From Panopea generosa (taxonomy: Eukaryota; Mollusca; Bivalvia; Adapedonta; Hiatellidae): a DNA stretch of 64,000 nt. The notes under the pieces were generated by a model, which was not told the DNA's origin, searched no databases, and saw only the letters and a program-made list of their open reading frames with translations. The stretch is from assembly GCA_029582155.1 (NCBI GenBank), contig CM055907.1, positions 9,094,451 to 9,158,450 on the forward strand. Reading direction: 5' to 3'. Below, piece after piece: positions 46,389 through 59,500 of the stretch (its first letter is position 1; the number at the start of each line of letters is the position of its first letter). A program made the position numbers and the translations under genes.

Positions 46389-48339
46389 TACAGATATTCT
46401 CTAAATGCTGGGCGCTAAGTAAGGAAGCTTCTAGTACTTTTTAACAAGCATTTTGTTAGAACATCCTGTCCCATACCCTCTTGAACAGCTGGTGGAATAT
46501 CCATTAAAAAGTTTCTGTGTTATCTGAGAATATTTATAATAAATCATTTCTATGATAAAATAGTACCTATAGAAATGCTCTTGCAAACGTTTATATAAAT
46601 TGGCGTAGCGCGTGTTTTGCGCATGGAGAACATAAATGAATGAATCAGATATGTTTCTATATTTTACGCTATTCACATTCTATTACTCCTGATTTGTATT
46701 GTGCATTACAATACATATTTACTCCATCTCATCTTTATATATTTGTGTGTCTACCAGTTTCATTTTGTTTAAAATAATTAAGCGGCGAAACCAAGCAATT
46801 GCAGCACTTGATTTCTATGGCATGTCAACTGTACGAAAGATTTCTACATCGAATAAGGTTTCGAAATATCTATAATGAAATATCTACCATTTAACGTACT
46901 GACGACAGACAGAAACCATCGAACTGAATAACTTTGACCTTTACTGGTGACCTTTACTGGTGACATTTAGTGATCGTAGTTAAATGTCTTGCTTCTCTGT
47001 CCTTTGAAAAATCGCCGAGTATATTGGCGTGAAGCATCACATATTTATCTTTAAATATATTTACCTGAGTATTTCTGTATTTCACAATAAACACATGTGT
47101 ATGCTGAAGCATTTACAACGTAATAATGTAACATCTATTTACAATTCGTATTGTGATGTGAGGACGGGGGAAGAGCGAGGTTCGGTGCACCTGTTAACCA
47201 GGTTTAAGTTCCCCAGTGGTGATTTTACCGCTGATCGATCCAATGCGATGACCGCTGTTGCCACCTCTTCTTCATATATGCACTGTAATTATTAAATTTA
47301 TAATTCATGTTAATTGTACTCGTATTTGGTTTGATTTGAATGCTACATATACTTCTTTCATTGTTTATATTTTGTCTTATTTTACTCAGGTGAGCTAAAC
47401 ATATCTCTCTACAGGTACGTTATATGCTCTTGTTATCTACGTTAGCTAATTACTTTCCGATTTAAATGGTATCAATCGTTTTAAGCCGAATATAAATAGT
47501 TCCTTGTATAACCTTTATAAATATGTATCGGTCGCCCATAACAAATAAAACACTTCCCTGTATTAAAGGGATATTAGCCAACAATTGATTTTACTCACAT
47601 AAATACTTTCACATTGTAAACAGATGGTGACATTCAAATATCTTACTGTTAGTATATGAAAATATAAAATTAACAGTTATATATATAGTGTAACTAATGT
47701 AACTACACTGACTCTGAAATTTGGAGTATTTTTCTTTTTAAAAATGCAAATATTTTACATATTATTTCCTTACATTTTGTTATAGAAACTAAACCAATGT
47801 TCTGTAATAAAGACTTGGCCGTTCATATTTGTTTTGTGTATATATTTCATTTTAGGTGAACATTGTTAAACTTGTTTAATATGATTGGCTGCTTTAACAT
47901 ACTTATCTAATTATTTTATCTTGATTAATCTATTCTGTTAAATGTATGATATGGCCTTGCTTTTACTCTGCATTTTCTTTGAAGCAGCTGTTGGTATGGT
48001 AACTGCGTTTGACACGAAACACACAATTGCATATATATTAGTTTACCAATTAAATGATATGTTTACAAATAAACGATTAGTTTTCAAGCTTACAGGTAAA
48101 AGGATTAATTGCACGCTTAGGCTACATGTAAAATTATTAGCTTACAAGTGAAAGATAAGTTTACAAGTAAAACTTTATTTAGCTGTTGAACGGGTAATAG
48201 GTCATTACTTTATAATAATTATACCAAAAAGGATTTGCTACACATTTCTGTGTCAACTTTAAGTTGTGCCCTTGTTAGATATTTATTTCTTATCCTAGGG
48301 TTGAAATAAATTTCTCTCGCTGTGACATTGGAACCATCT
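46389..48339. other. Duplicated 5' flank of gene copy 2
   Basis: 46,389-47,650 aligns with 306-1,640 of copy 1. Beyond that copy 2 has its own sequence. The ORF at 47,029-47,295 is the counterpart of 1,058-1,282. No exon recognised. Confidence 0.55.
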
Positions 48340-48630
48340 AGATGACGTAACGTATAAAATATATGACGTAAATTTTATATTTAAACGTCTTAAAATTTGT
48401 AAATTATATAATGATCAATTAAGATAAAATAAGTATCCAATGTGTTTGGCATGCAAGTAAAAGAATCATTCATGGCTTTTTCGGTTTGGATAGAAAAGTC
48501 CGTCCCTTGTGAAAACTGTTTTCATGGGATCTCGGCAGTCTCGGTTCCGCGCCAAAACAGCTATCCATCGAGACGAAATTGTCTATCCGAACCTTAAACT
48601 CATGTAAGATTCTATATTCTTATTCCTTGG
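48340..48630 (+). repeat. Dispersed repeat, copy B
   Basis: Partner of 36,080-36,345 (GTGTTTGGCATGCAAGTAA, then AAACTGTTTTCATGGGAT, TATCCATCGAGACGAAATTG). It is followed within 140 bp by a 67-bp tandem array that copy A lacks. Confidence 0.65.
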
Positions 48631-48765
48631 AATCATAGAATTTATTCGATGGTTCTTGAGAAAAAAATACTACACAAGCCAGTGTTAGAGGGCGCGGGGT
48701 TGTTGTATGTTTTATTACCCATCATAATAAGGTGCAATAAACCCAATGGGATATTTTCTCCTTTC

Positions 48766-49775
48766 GGGAGCGTTCGGTGCTTCCGATGATCCTTTATCAG
48801 ATATCATTCTGCATTCTGCGTGACCATGCACTCCATACGTTCGGTGTTTCCGAGGATCCTTTATCAGATATCATTCTACATCCTGCGTGACTATGCACTC
48901 CATACGTTCGGTGTTTCCGAGGATCCTTTATCAGATATTCTACATTCTGCGTGACTTTGCACTCCATACGTTAGGTGATTCCGAGGATCCTTTATCAGAT
49001 ATCATTCTACATTCTGCGTGATCATGCATTCCATACGTTCGGTGCTTCCGAGGATCCTTTATCAGATATCTTTTTTACATTCAGCGTGACTATGCACTCC
49101 ATACGTTAGGTGCTTCCGAGGATCCTTTATCAGATATCATTCTACATTTACCGTGACTATGCACTTTATACGTTAGGTGCTTCAGAGGATCCTTAATCAG
49201 ATATCATTTTACATTCAGCGTGACTATGCACTCCTTACGTTCGGTGCTTCCGAGGATCTTTTATCAGATATCATTCTACATTTAGCGTGACTATGCACTC
49301 CTTACGTTCGGTGCTTCCGAGGATCTTTTATCAGATATCATTCTACATTTAGCGTGACTATGCACTCCTTACGTTCGGTGCTTCCGAGATTCCTTTATCA
49401 GATATCATTCTACATTTAGCGTGACTATGCACTTTATACGTTAGGTGCTTCCGAGGATCCTTAATCAGATATCATTTTACATTCAGCGTGACTATGCACT
49501 CCTTACGTTCGGTGCTTCCGAGGAGCTTTTATCAGATATCATTCTACATTAAGTGTAACTATACCCTCCATACGTTCGGTGCTTCCGATGAGCTTTTATC
49601 AGATATCATTCTACATTTAGTGTAACTATACCCTCCATACGTTCGGTGCTTCCGAGGATCCTTTATCGGATATCATTCTACATTCAGCGTGACTGTGCAC
49701 TCCATACGTTCGGTGCTTCCGAGATCCTTTGTCAGATATCATTCTACATTCTGCGTAACTATGCACTCCATACGA
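48766..49775 (+). repeat. 67-bp minisatellite, 15 units
   Basis: Unit starts CGTTCGGTGCTTCCGAGGAT followed by CCTTTATCAGATATCATTC and TACATTNNGCGTGACTATGC. Starts are at 48,766, 48,837, 48,905, then about every 67 bp to 49,708. It is unrelated in sequence to the 68-bp satellite. Confidence 0.95.
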
Positions 49776-50039
49776 AATTTATAAGCTCGACAAAACATAT
49801 AGATCAAGTAAGTTGTGTTGTTTGTTAGTCATGTTTGCAAATGTGTCTTATTTAGATATGAACTCAACGCATTTTGGATAGATTTGAGTATTTTGGATAT
49901 ATTAGTTCAACTTTGACGTTTAAATATATAATTCTTAAATCGACACTGTTTAGCATGAGGTATTTTATGTTTAATACTTTCAGATAAAACTGATGGTTAA
50001 CACATGATATTCGGCGAGATCAAAGCATATTGACACGTT

Positions 50040-50275
50040 TTTTCCGCAAATTAACGTTTATATGTGAATAATGTACGTCTTTCTCCGCCTATTGACGTTT
50101 ATATGTCAAAAAAAGTACGTTATTCCGTTTTTTTTGCCAATTGACGTTTATATGTAAAAAGAAAATGTACGTTTTTCTGGGTTTTTTCCCCGCCAGTTGA
50201 CGTTTATATGTATGTAATGTACGTCCCCCCCCCCCCACCCCCCCCCCCCCACCCCCAATTGACGTTTTATTAGGA
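50040..50275 (+). repeat. ~45-55-bp tandem repeat with poly-C tracts
   Basis: Five units with CAATTGACGTTTATATGT and TGTACGT. The fourth unit carries a C10-ACCCC-type tract (50,224-50,258), which is prone to sequencing error. Confidence 0.8.
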
Positions 50276-50429
50276 ATGTTTAAACGTATATATATTGATA
50301 AAATGGATATTTGAATTAAATTCACGTGTTGTTGAATAATTAATCATATCAATTCCAAGAAGAAACACTACTTAAAATTTAAGATAGGATCACGTTTTTA
50401 ATACAACTGACAAAACAATAGAACGTTAT

Positions 50430-50515
50430 GTTCAAAACGATTCAACGACGCAATTAAAATGTGTAATGGCACGAAATATAATATGGCAGGAATATAAATG
50501 AGAAATATACTAAGG
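50430..50515 (+). repeat. Third, detached copy of the gene's promoter-proximal sequence
   Basis: TTCAAAACGATTCAACGACG followed by CAATTAAAATGTG matches 1,896-1,928 of copy 1 nearly exactly and is closer to it than copy 2's own equivalent at 53,370-53,402. No exon follows; an L1-like fragment begins within 90 bp. Confidence 0.65.
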
Positions 50516-50584
50516 GAGAACTTTCAATTTCACAAAAGCAAAGGGTCATAACATGTTTTCTAAACGGGAACAAAGATAAATCAT

Positions 50585-52010
50585 TTTTTTAAAAAAATGG
50601 CGCCAATTTCACTTTTAAATGATTCTTACAAGTTAGCATCTGGATGTATAGCCAAAAGAATGAAAGATATTTTATCTTTTATTATTAATGAGGATCAGAC
50701 AGGATTTCTGTAAGGCCGATAAATTTGCGAAAATACTCGATTATTGTATGATCTAATGTTTTATTTAGAAAAGAATCATGTACCAGGTATGTTACTACTA
50801 ACTGACTTTGAGAAAGCATTCCGCTCGGTTGCCTGAGTTTTTATTTTTGCTGTTCTTAATTTTTTTAACTTTGGTCCATCTTTTATTAAATGGGTTAAAG
50901 TATTTTATACAAATATAGAATCATGTGTAATAGACAATTGACACTTGTCAGAGTGGTTCTACTTACAGAGAGGCTGTAGACAAGGAGACCCATTATCCTC
51001 ATATATATTCATTTTATGTGCAAAGATCCTTGCTGTTCTAATCAGAAATAACACTTATATAAAAGGAATAAAGGAATTAAAAAAAATCCAATTTGGTTTA
51101 ACCAAAATATTAAGGTCGGAGGCACAAGTATATTTTATAACCATTGGTTCTCTCAGAGTGTTTTATTGATAAATGATATTATGAATACAAATTGTAATTT
51201 CTACTCAATTATTAATTTTATTAATAGGTACAACATAAATACAAACTTCATAGAATATGAAGGATTGCTAGCATCTGTTCAAAAGGTACTTATCTAAACT
51301 TTCATTTGTTCATTTAGCTAGTAATGGAGGGGCACCTACATGCCCCTTATCAATATCAATAATTATGAAAGATATAAAATGATGTAGGGCAATTTATCAG
51401 TCTTGTATACAAAAAAATATAATCCCTCAGTCTGCTGCTAAATGGGAAAATGATTTGGATATAAGAACCAATTTAGTTGAAACCAAATTTTACTGCCTTC
51501 CATTTAACATAACAAATGACACAAACTTACAATTGTTTCAGTACAGAATAAATCACCAAATATTAGGCAACAATTCTCTTCTTAAAAAAATGAAAATAAA
51601 GGATTCTGATATTTGAAGTTCATGCAACAGAGAAATAGAAACAATTTAACATATTTTTATCGAATGTGACATTTCTAAACAATTTATCTCATGTTTGATG
51701 AACCATATTCGCGAAAAATGTATAGGCATTAATTTAAATTGGACAAATACAGACATTATGTTCGGAAATAAAATGTTTGACAAAGTTTTGAATAAAAAAG
51801 TATTAATTGCAAAGAAATTTATTTACACCCAGAAACTTTAAACAGTTAAACCTACACTTGACAACTTTAAAAAACATATTATAAATCTGTATAACACAGA
51901 ACTGTATCTTGCAACAATAAATTGTAAAATACACACTTTTGATATTATTTGGAATGATTATAAGCCACTAATATCTTGATACAAATTTGAAACATTTTAC
52001 ATGTTACTCT
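50585..52010 (+). pseudogene. L1-like LINE fragment, reverse transcriptase and C-terminus (internally deleted)
   Basis: PISLLNDSYKLASGCIAKRM, DQTGFL-x-GR, then GMLLLTDFEKAF (motif A), SEWFYLQRGCRQGDPLSS and YIFILCAKILAVLIRNN are in order, separated by stops and shifts. The region that should hold the catalytic Tyr-x-Asp-Asp is missing. Sequence then resumes in the C-terminal part: FYCLPFNITNDT, FQYRINHQILGNN, then IFIECDISKQF and KVLIAKKFIY up to near 51,980. 5' truncated. It lies in the roughly 5-kb block that separates satellite from gene in copy 2 but not in copy 1. Confidence 0.8.
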
Positions 52011-53496
52011 TTCAGTTTTAATTTAGACACATTTGTTTGATTACAAATACAGAGTGTTTTTATTTTTTCCTTTTTTTCTTTTCTCCAATCAACTATAATA
52101 GTTAATTGTTCATTATCAGGACTAGACCTGCAATAAGAATAATTATTTAATGTGTATTTACATCAATAAAGCATTACTTTCTTTTCAAACTAATAAGTTT
52201 ACATAGTCAGATAAAAGAATGTTTTATGACAATTGGATTGTTTTTTAAGCATTTATCTATCATCAATATATAAACTCCAACATTTAATTCAACATGTATT
52301 GTTGCTTTATAGTTTATACATTACAACAAGTACAAAGCATTTTAACAAGGTTGACTCTCACCAATGTTTGTTAGACTGGATGAGTACTTATTGAGGATTT
52401 GTAGGTAAAATTTTGCACTTTTTAAGCTGTGTAGTATTCGCTAAGGAATTTGCAAAGCTTAAGCTTATATACTTATTGTTTTAAAATACTTCTAATACAA
52501 ATGATTAACCTGCCAGATGTTTAATGATATTCCACTTTATAACTAACTACTTTATATTAAATTGTAAAAACTGATTTTCAATTACATGTATATTGTTCTG
52601 CACGTCCACAAATGCATATATGTACCAGTTATCTTAATGTTTGATAGCCATTGAGTTGCTGACCCCGGTTTCACTAATTTAACATAGTTTGATAGCGATA
52701 TTTTTAAATGCTAAAACATCACACTTACTGATAATGTTGCAAGATATATTTTATCATTAAGTACAGAGGATTTATGACTGTATGTGGTAATTTAACTGTG
52801 AAGTATTTCAAATAATAATCAAAAGAGAAACTGAAAAATAAAATGCTTGGGGAGGTTTTCTGTTTGAACATTTTTATTAATTACAATAATAATGCCCTTT
52901 TGATTTAAACTACACAAACAAACTATCTGGATTTAGTTGGCACTGTTTATTACTCACTCAATTCCCACAGGCAGTGAGACACTCAATGGCTATTAGAAAT
53001 TTCTTAATGTATATATAATTGTCATGAACTATTTTGTATCAATATGTCTGTTTTTGTACAACTAAATTGAAATAAAAGTTACAAAAACAATATAAAGCAG
53101 GAAATTAAATCACAAAATTGTGCGTAGTAAGACACTTAAGAGTATTTTCCTGGTATCCTCCCTTTAAAGTTATCACTCTATGACACACTTGTTTAATTTG
53201 TATTGAATTATTGTGTTAATAAGCGGAACATTATTCAAGTTTTATTTCTCGTCTTATCATATCAACAATATAAACAGTATAATATTCGTCTTTAACCTAC
53301 ATTTTGAAAGAAAAGCGGAAATAACCTCTTACATGAAATGAAGTGGAAAAATACACAATGCCTAATATATATATGTTCAAAAAATAAAACGACGCAATTA
53401 AAAAGTGACGTGGTATTAAATATAAGACGGAAGGAAATAAATTTTGAAAATGCGGGTTATTTATAAAAACCCGTAAAGGATTAATTACTGTTTACT
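52011..53496. other. AT-rich DNA between LINE fragment and gene copy 2
   Basis: The first part may be LINE 3' sequence (an AATAAA near 52,165). From about 53,225 it aligns again with 1,775 onward of copy 1. No other feature seen. Confidence 0.5.
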
Positions 53497-53561
53497 GGTG
53501 ACAAGTGCTGCATCATGCAAAGTGAATTAAAGTGAAATAAAGGTACAATTCAGAAGAAAAA

Positions 53562-56500
53562 ATGGCGGAAAAAGATGAAAACAATATGAATGAATGTATA
53601 AGTCGCTTTAATGATTTTAGTAAAGATTTGACATACGCATTAGAACGTGTTTCGGAAATAATATCTGACCATAATGACAATGCTTGCGATTTGAAACAAG
53701 AACTAGAAGTTCTAAAAACGCATCTTGAAGACGGAAGTGAGATCTTGGAAGGTGTATCTCAATCAATACATGTACCGATAAGGGAAAATACTGGAAGACA
53801 GAGTAAGTACTTTTTTGTCTTATACTATTCAATTATTTTCAAAAGATTAAATTAAAAGTTTCAAATATCAGTTCCTATTTTACAAGATACCCATGATGTC
53901 TCCTGTGTATAAAGGCAGTCTGGTAATTGACTGTAAAACGGACTCTTTCCGCGCTTGAGTACGTTGAATAGAAAGTTGTAGCAGCAAAATTTGAATAACG
54001 GCAAGGGGTTTGTTAACATTAACTGTATGCATGAAGTGCAGGACATGAAACCAGTTTTGCGTCATAAAATATGTATATTACAACTAATGGACGTTTTTTA
54101 ACTTATTTATCATCGAATGTGAACTTCTTACGACATATACAAGTCGATATCTTCCTGGTTACCATAGTCACATCATACTGACACCAGGCCTACCATACCT
54201 AGAACAATCCTCTAAATGCTGAGCGCCAAGCGAAGTAGCTTCTAGTACCATTTTTCAAGTATTTTGGTAAGACCCGTCTGGGGATCGAAGTCATGATCTC
54301 TGCATGCAAGGCGGATGCTCTGTCCCGTGACCACCGCTGTGGTATATTATTTTAAGAAGTCAAAAAATAATAACAACACTGAGTCAAAGTTTTTTACGTA
54401 CAACCGCAACAAAAGACGTAAGACTGGTGTGATAGTTAATAATAGAAGCAAAAGACGCTACAAAATTTATCATTTTTATTATCCATAATGAACTGGTTAA
54501 ATGTAAAAAAAAATTAACACGGTGTCCATTTGGAAGTTAACAAACAAATACGATCACATTGAAGATAGTGTTAACCATACTTATAATTCACTATATTTTT
54601 ATAATAGTTTAATGCCATGAATAGCGTGCTTTTCATAATTGAGGAAATTTGGTCACGATATAAGTTCTCATTGCATTATATGTTTTTCAATGTTTGTTAT
54701 AAAATCTACTTGTATATAAATCTACGTTTGCGTCTTTAACTATGATGTATATTCCAAATAAAAACTATTTTAAAGTACTTTCTTTTTAGCGAACCAATGC
54801 ACATAAAATTAATATTAACCGGCAGGTGTCCGTTTTATTTTTGAAAATATAGTCACTTCAATTATTATTTCAATAGTTCTTTGGGTCTCAAGTATAACTT
54901 TCCCATTGTTATTTTGCAGATTCAACAGCAACTGAGTTAAAAGACAGTGGCGTGATTTCAGGTAACCCGTTATGGATAAACATATATAATATGTTACGTT
55001 GCAGGTAGACATTTCGCGAATTCATAACAAAAATATACACTTTCCCATTCTGTGTCATCATGTTAAATGCTATGACTTTAAGTTACATTGTATCCATAAG
55101 CATGTTAGGACAACGTTAAGTAGAAGAAATATGTAAGTTAAACTTACAAAATAAATAATTCCACCTTTAACAAAAAGCTAATCAATGAAGGAGGGTGCCA
55201 ATAACGTGCCTTGCGAGATATTTCTACTGAATCTATTAAAGTTTTTCATGATTATTTTCAAACATTGACTGATAAAGATCGTTGAAGAATTTTGTTGTAT
55301 GCTCACATGAACTATCCTGTATCTTTGGACTGAGTTCATTGGAAAAATTATCCATGAAGAAATCACAAAATCATAGTTTTTCTTTGAAATAATAAGACAT
55401 GTAAACTCATTTGCCTCTCAAAAATTATTCCTGTTCTTTTTGAATTTCAATGACGCTTTTAGCAAGGAATCGTTCTTAAAGTTTGGAAGGAGGGACAGAT
55501 ATTTTTTAAAAAGGTTTTTGTGACAACCCTGATAATTACAGAAGCATTATATATGTAAGCTGCTTAGGTAATCCATTTACTGCGGTTTCAAATAATAGAC
55601 TAAACGCCTATCTACAGACATATGATATTATTGGACAGGAGCAGTGGGGTAAGGAATAGCATGGTATAACAGGAAAAGTTAAAAAAAAATCTTAAGTGAT
55701 TAATATTAATATGCACTATACTTAACTTAACTCCACGGAAATAAAAATAAGCATATACATTCACTTGTGTTTATGAAAAATGTTTTTGTATTTAACTTCC
55801 TAGGTCGCGTTTTCAAACTTTTTTATGTAGCTGTGAATACAGCTAAAGTAAACAACGGATGTTGTAAAGCATTCATTTCCTTTTGATAGATGTCAGTGTA
55901 ATGTTGTTTTCAGCGTTTTTCAGAGTTCCTAGTGTATGTGACGTAAGTCACGGGTGCCACGTGCACATATGTCCGATTGAAACGTGTTAAGTTAAAGTGA
56001 TAAAATACGTTGCTTTAAAAATAAAATATTTTTATCACTAAATGACTTACTGCTTATTTTTATTGGATGTTTATAAGTCCTTCACAACATTTTTTAAAAC
56101 ATAGATCATTGGAAAAAAAAGGAAATTAATAAAAGAAATCACAAAACTCGTCTATGACATCGGAAGTCATTCATTAATGCATCTTTATATATCCACCTCT
56201 TTCTATCCATTTCAAACCTTTTCAACTCAATTACTTATTTTCATTCTACATTTAAAATGTGGTTTTGTGATAATTTTAAAGTCATTGTTTGACAAATTTC
56301 TATAAGAGTGTACTCCTCCGGAACCTCAATAATTTCTTATATGCGCAGGCCACCATGCTTATAACTTATGACTTAGACCAGTTATGCATCAGTTTCAGCA
56401 GACGTGGTTTGAATTAGTAAGGAATCAAACCTAGATTGTGTCAAGGTTTTTATGTAAACTGAAAAATTGACATAGTTATAAATTTTTCAGGACTGTATCA

Positions 56501-59500
56501 TAAAATAACTTTTTTTCTGCTATTGTAAGCATTATTTTTTATATTTTTCATTGCATTCAATAACAACTTGGATACTGTTTGTAAGTATTGACATTTGTAC
56601 ATAAACTTAATGAACGTGTGCGCGATATTCGTAATCATCGATTTCTCGATTATCGATTTCAGATTGTGATCAAAAACAGGTTAGGGCACCACTGAATTAA
56701 CATTTTGATTAAACATAGTCATAAAATACATGAACATTGGTGTAAATCAAAACAGTATCAAATCAAAGCGCGGTGAGTGCGTTGAGCGCTGAAAGCCTGG
56801 GTCTGCTGATGACATGATGGATAAGTAAATAAGACATTTCTTTACATGTCAATCTTCTGTCTGAACGTAAAAGTTCCATCACTTTTCGGTATTGAGAGTA
56901 TCCATTGCGGTCACATTTCGCCCATTTCGCTGGTTGTCTTCAATTGTGTATCTATCATTCTTAAATTCATTAACCCATCTAGTTTCTTGTGATGTGATAA
57001 GAACATTCTACGCAAGCTTCTTGTAATGCATTAAATATATTTTCGCATTCTTATTGCGTCAAACTCGATTTTTATGTAGCTGCGCTGTTCCATAGACGTG
57101 ACCGCGGTCATGATGTTTTTAGTGACGTGATTTGATGTTGAACGCTGATGACGTCATTCAAGATAAAGTGCTCAGAGTTTGCAGAATTATTAGCAAGTAG
57201 CTGATTCATTGGCATGTTAAGTTTCAGCCAAGTAGTTATAGTGTTAATTAATAGGTTGCATTACATATTGAATGACCCTCGTATAAATAAAAGTATACAG
57301 ATGTTATGGTGTACCGCCAGGCTTTTCGAAGAAAGGATGTAGCTTTTATCATTCTTGATCGATTTTCAATAACTTTATCTATCCTAGAACTATACTATGT
57401 TTCTAATATAGACACATGAACAATATTCGAAATAGAATAATAAATGAAAAAATAAAGGGGTGCCAAAGGTAACTAGGCAAATGTGGCTAGCGTCAGAAAT
57501 CCAGCATTGTTACTATAGTCTTTGAGTGAGTGAGTGAGTGAGTGAGTGAGTGAGTGAGTGAGTGAGTGAGTGAGTGAGTGAGTGAGTGAGTGAGTGAGTG
57601 AGTGAGTGAGTGAGTGAGTGAGTGAGTGATTAATGAAATATTGGATGAATGAACGAAAAATAAATAAGTGAAGTTTTACGATGTGCCTACACACAATACC
57701 ACCACCTGTAAGAAATATTCCAGATTTACAACTACAGATTAACATACTAAATGAAAAATAATGAATATGCAAAACAAACCTGGAACCTTGATACCTGCAG
57801 AACTTCAAAGTAGCAAATGCTATCAAAATCTTAATTTGTCGCTTCCTATGACTTACCTGAGCTATGTCTTTGTGGATGAATCAGTACCACAAAGAGGTCT
57901 GGAAAAAGTGCATTGCGAAAGGATGCATACAATACATAGTCCATGTTGGGTATCGAGCTCACGACCATCACAACTTTGGTCAGATTTTCTACAACAATAT
58001 ACTACCTGATTTCATGGCCCTTTGTTCATAATTTAGTAGTTACTGATATGGCGTAATAAAGGGGAAGTATTTTTGTTTTTTTTGTTTTTTTTTGTTTTGG
58101 TTTTTTTAATAAGTGAAGAATATTGTAAGTGTGAATTAAATACGTTTTTTTATACTCCGATGTATAGGTGAATACAAATTAGCCAACAAAACATACCGTT
58201 TGTTATAAAACTTTATTTATTTTTTCAAACTGGGTAAAAATAATCACATATTCTGGTCTGTTTGTTTAAAAAGTAATATCTGCAGATTTAAATAAACTCG
58301 AAGAGAATATGTTATTGGTTTTCGAAGCTTTATTAAAAATACTTTTCTTTTAAAATGCAGCTTTTTTTTAAATAAATTATTTGATGTCGCAGATTATAAG
58401 AATATGATTTGTTCCATTAAAACAGTAAAAGCGCGAACATATGTTTCAAAATATAGTACAGGCAATTTGCATAATATACGTAAGCCATTATTGTAGATTT
58501 TGCGACGTTGGTTTTACAAAGCAGATATAATGGGTGTTTCTTTTGGTTGTTTTTTGTGGGTTTTAGGCCATTTTCAACACATTTCATGTTAAATATGACA
58601 TATCCAGTTTATATTGGTGGAGGAAGACCTCAGAAGGAAACGAAGTAGAACTACCGTCCGTCCGCAAATAACTGGGAAACTTTCTCACATATAGTTTTTG
58701 GAGCGCGTAGGATCCGAACCTACGACACCAGCAGTGAGAGGTACATTGTAAGTGATCTTAAGATGGCGCCTTAGTCTACTCGGCTACGGAGGACCTGGGG
58801 CATAATGGTTAGAGGGAATCCGTAATCAAGACTGTGTAAATTTTACATTGATGTGCAATCTCGACTTGATGCCTTACATCAATATTATTTAAGAGAACTT
58901 TCAATTGTGAAAGTGGGTGCTTTATTCCTCGGTAAAATGGATCAAGATTTCAGGAACAAAATTGCACCTTTGTGTTAGTTTGCATCGATTTATATAGGCA
59001 TGACCAAAACACCCGCGTTTCATGTTAAAGCAACACATCCACGTTTAAACTTTTTTAAAAAGTTTTTCATTTGAGTTGTGAGCACATTTCCCATACATAA
59101 ATATATGGTCAGTGAGTTGTATATGTGCTAACAAACACTATCCAGAACGCTTTAGAATTATAAAAAAGTTGTCCAAATTATAAAGCGTGACAAACGCTTT
59201 ATACATTATTTTTAAATTGCCGAAGATTCCAACTTGGCTTCAAATTGAATTATGCGAGTCGTATTAAAATATTAAAAAAAATTCATGTTTTAGTGCGTTG
59301 TGTACTTTACCTGCCTTGAAAGTCATTTTGACAATTTTTTTTGACTCGGGTGAGTTACAAGCTTGTTTTATAAAGTGTTAGTCACGCATTATAATTTGGG
59401 CATCATTTTGTTCGGGATTGTGTTTATATGCTCATATACAGCTAATTGATCATATGTTTGTATGGGAAATGTGCTCATAACTCAATTAAAAATGTTCTTT

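Noticed and set aside
42405..46404. Dozens of overlapping ORFs (up to 163 codons) with repeating Tyr-Thr-Arg-Pro motifs
   Set aside because: They are translations of the 68-bp satellite. The unit is not a multiple of 3, so they recur in every frame and break at each 67-bp variant.
48766..49775. Possible CRISPR-like array
   Set aside because: Units are contiguous 67-bp near-identical repeats without unique spacers, in a eukaryotic context.
57473..57826. Minus-strand ORF with Ser-Leu-Thr-His repeats
   Set aside because: Translation of the (GAGT)n microsatellite.
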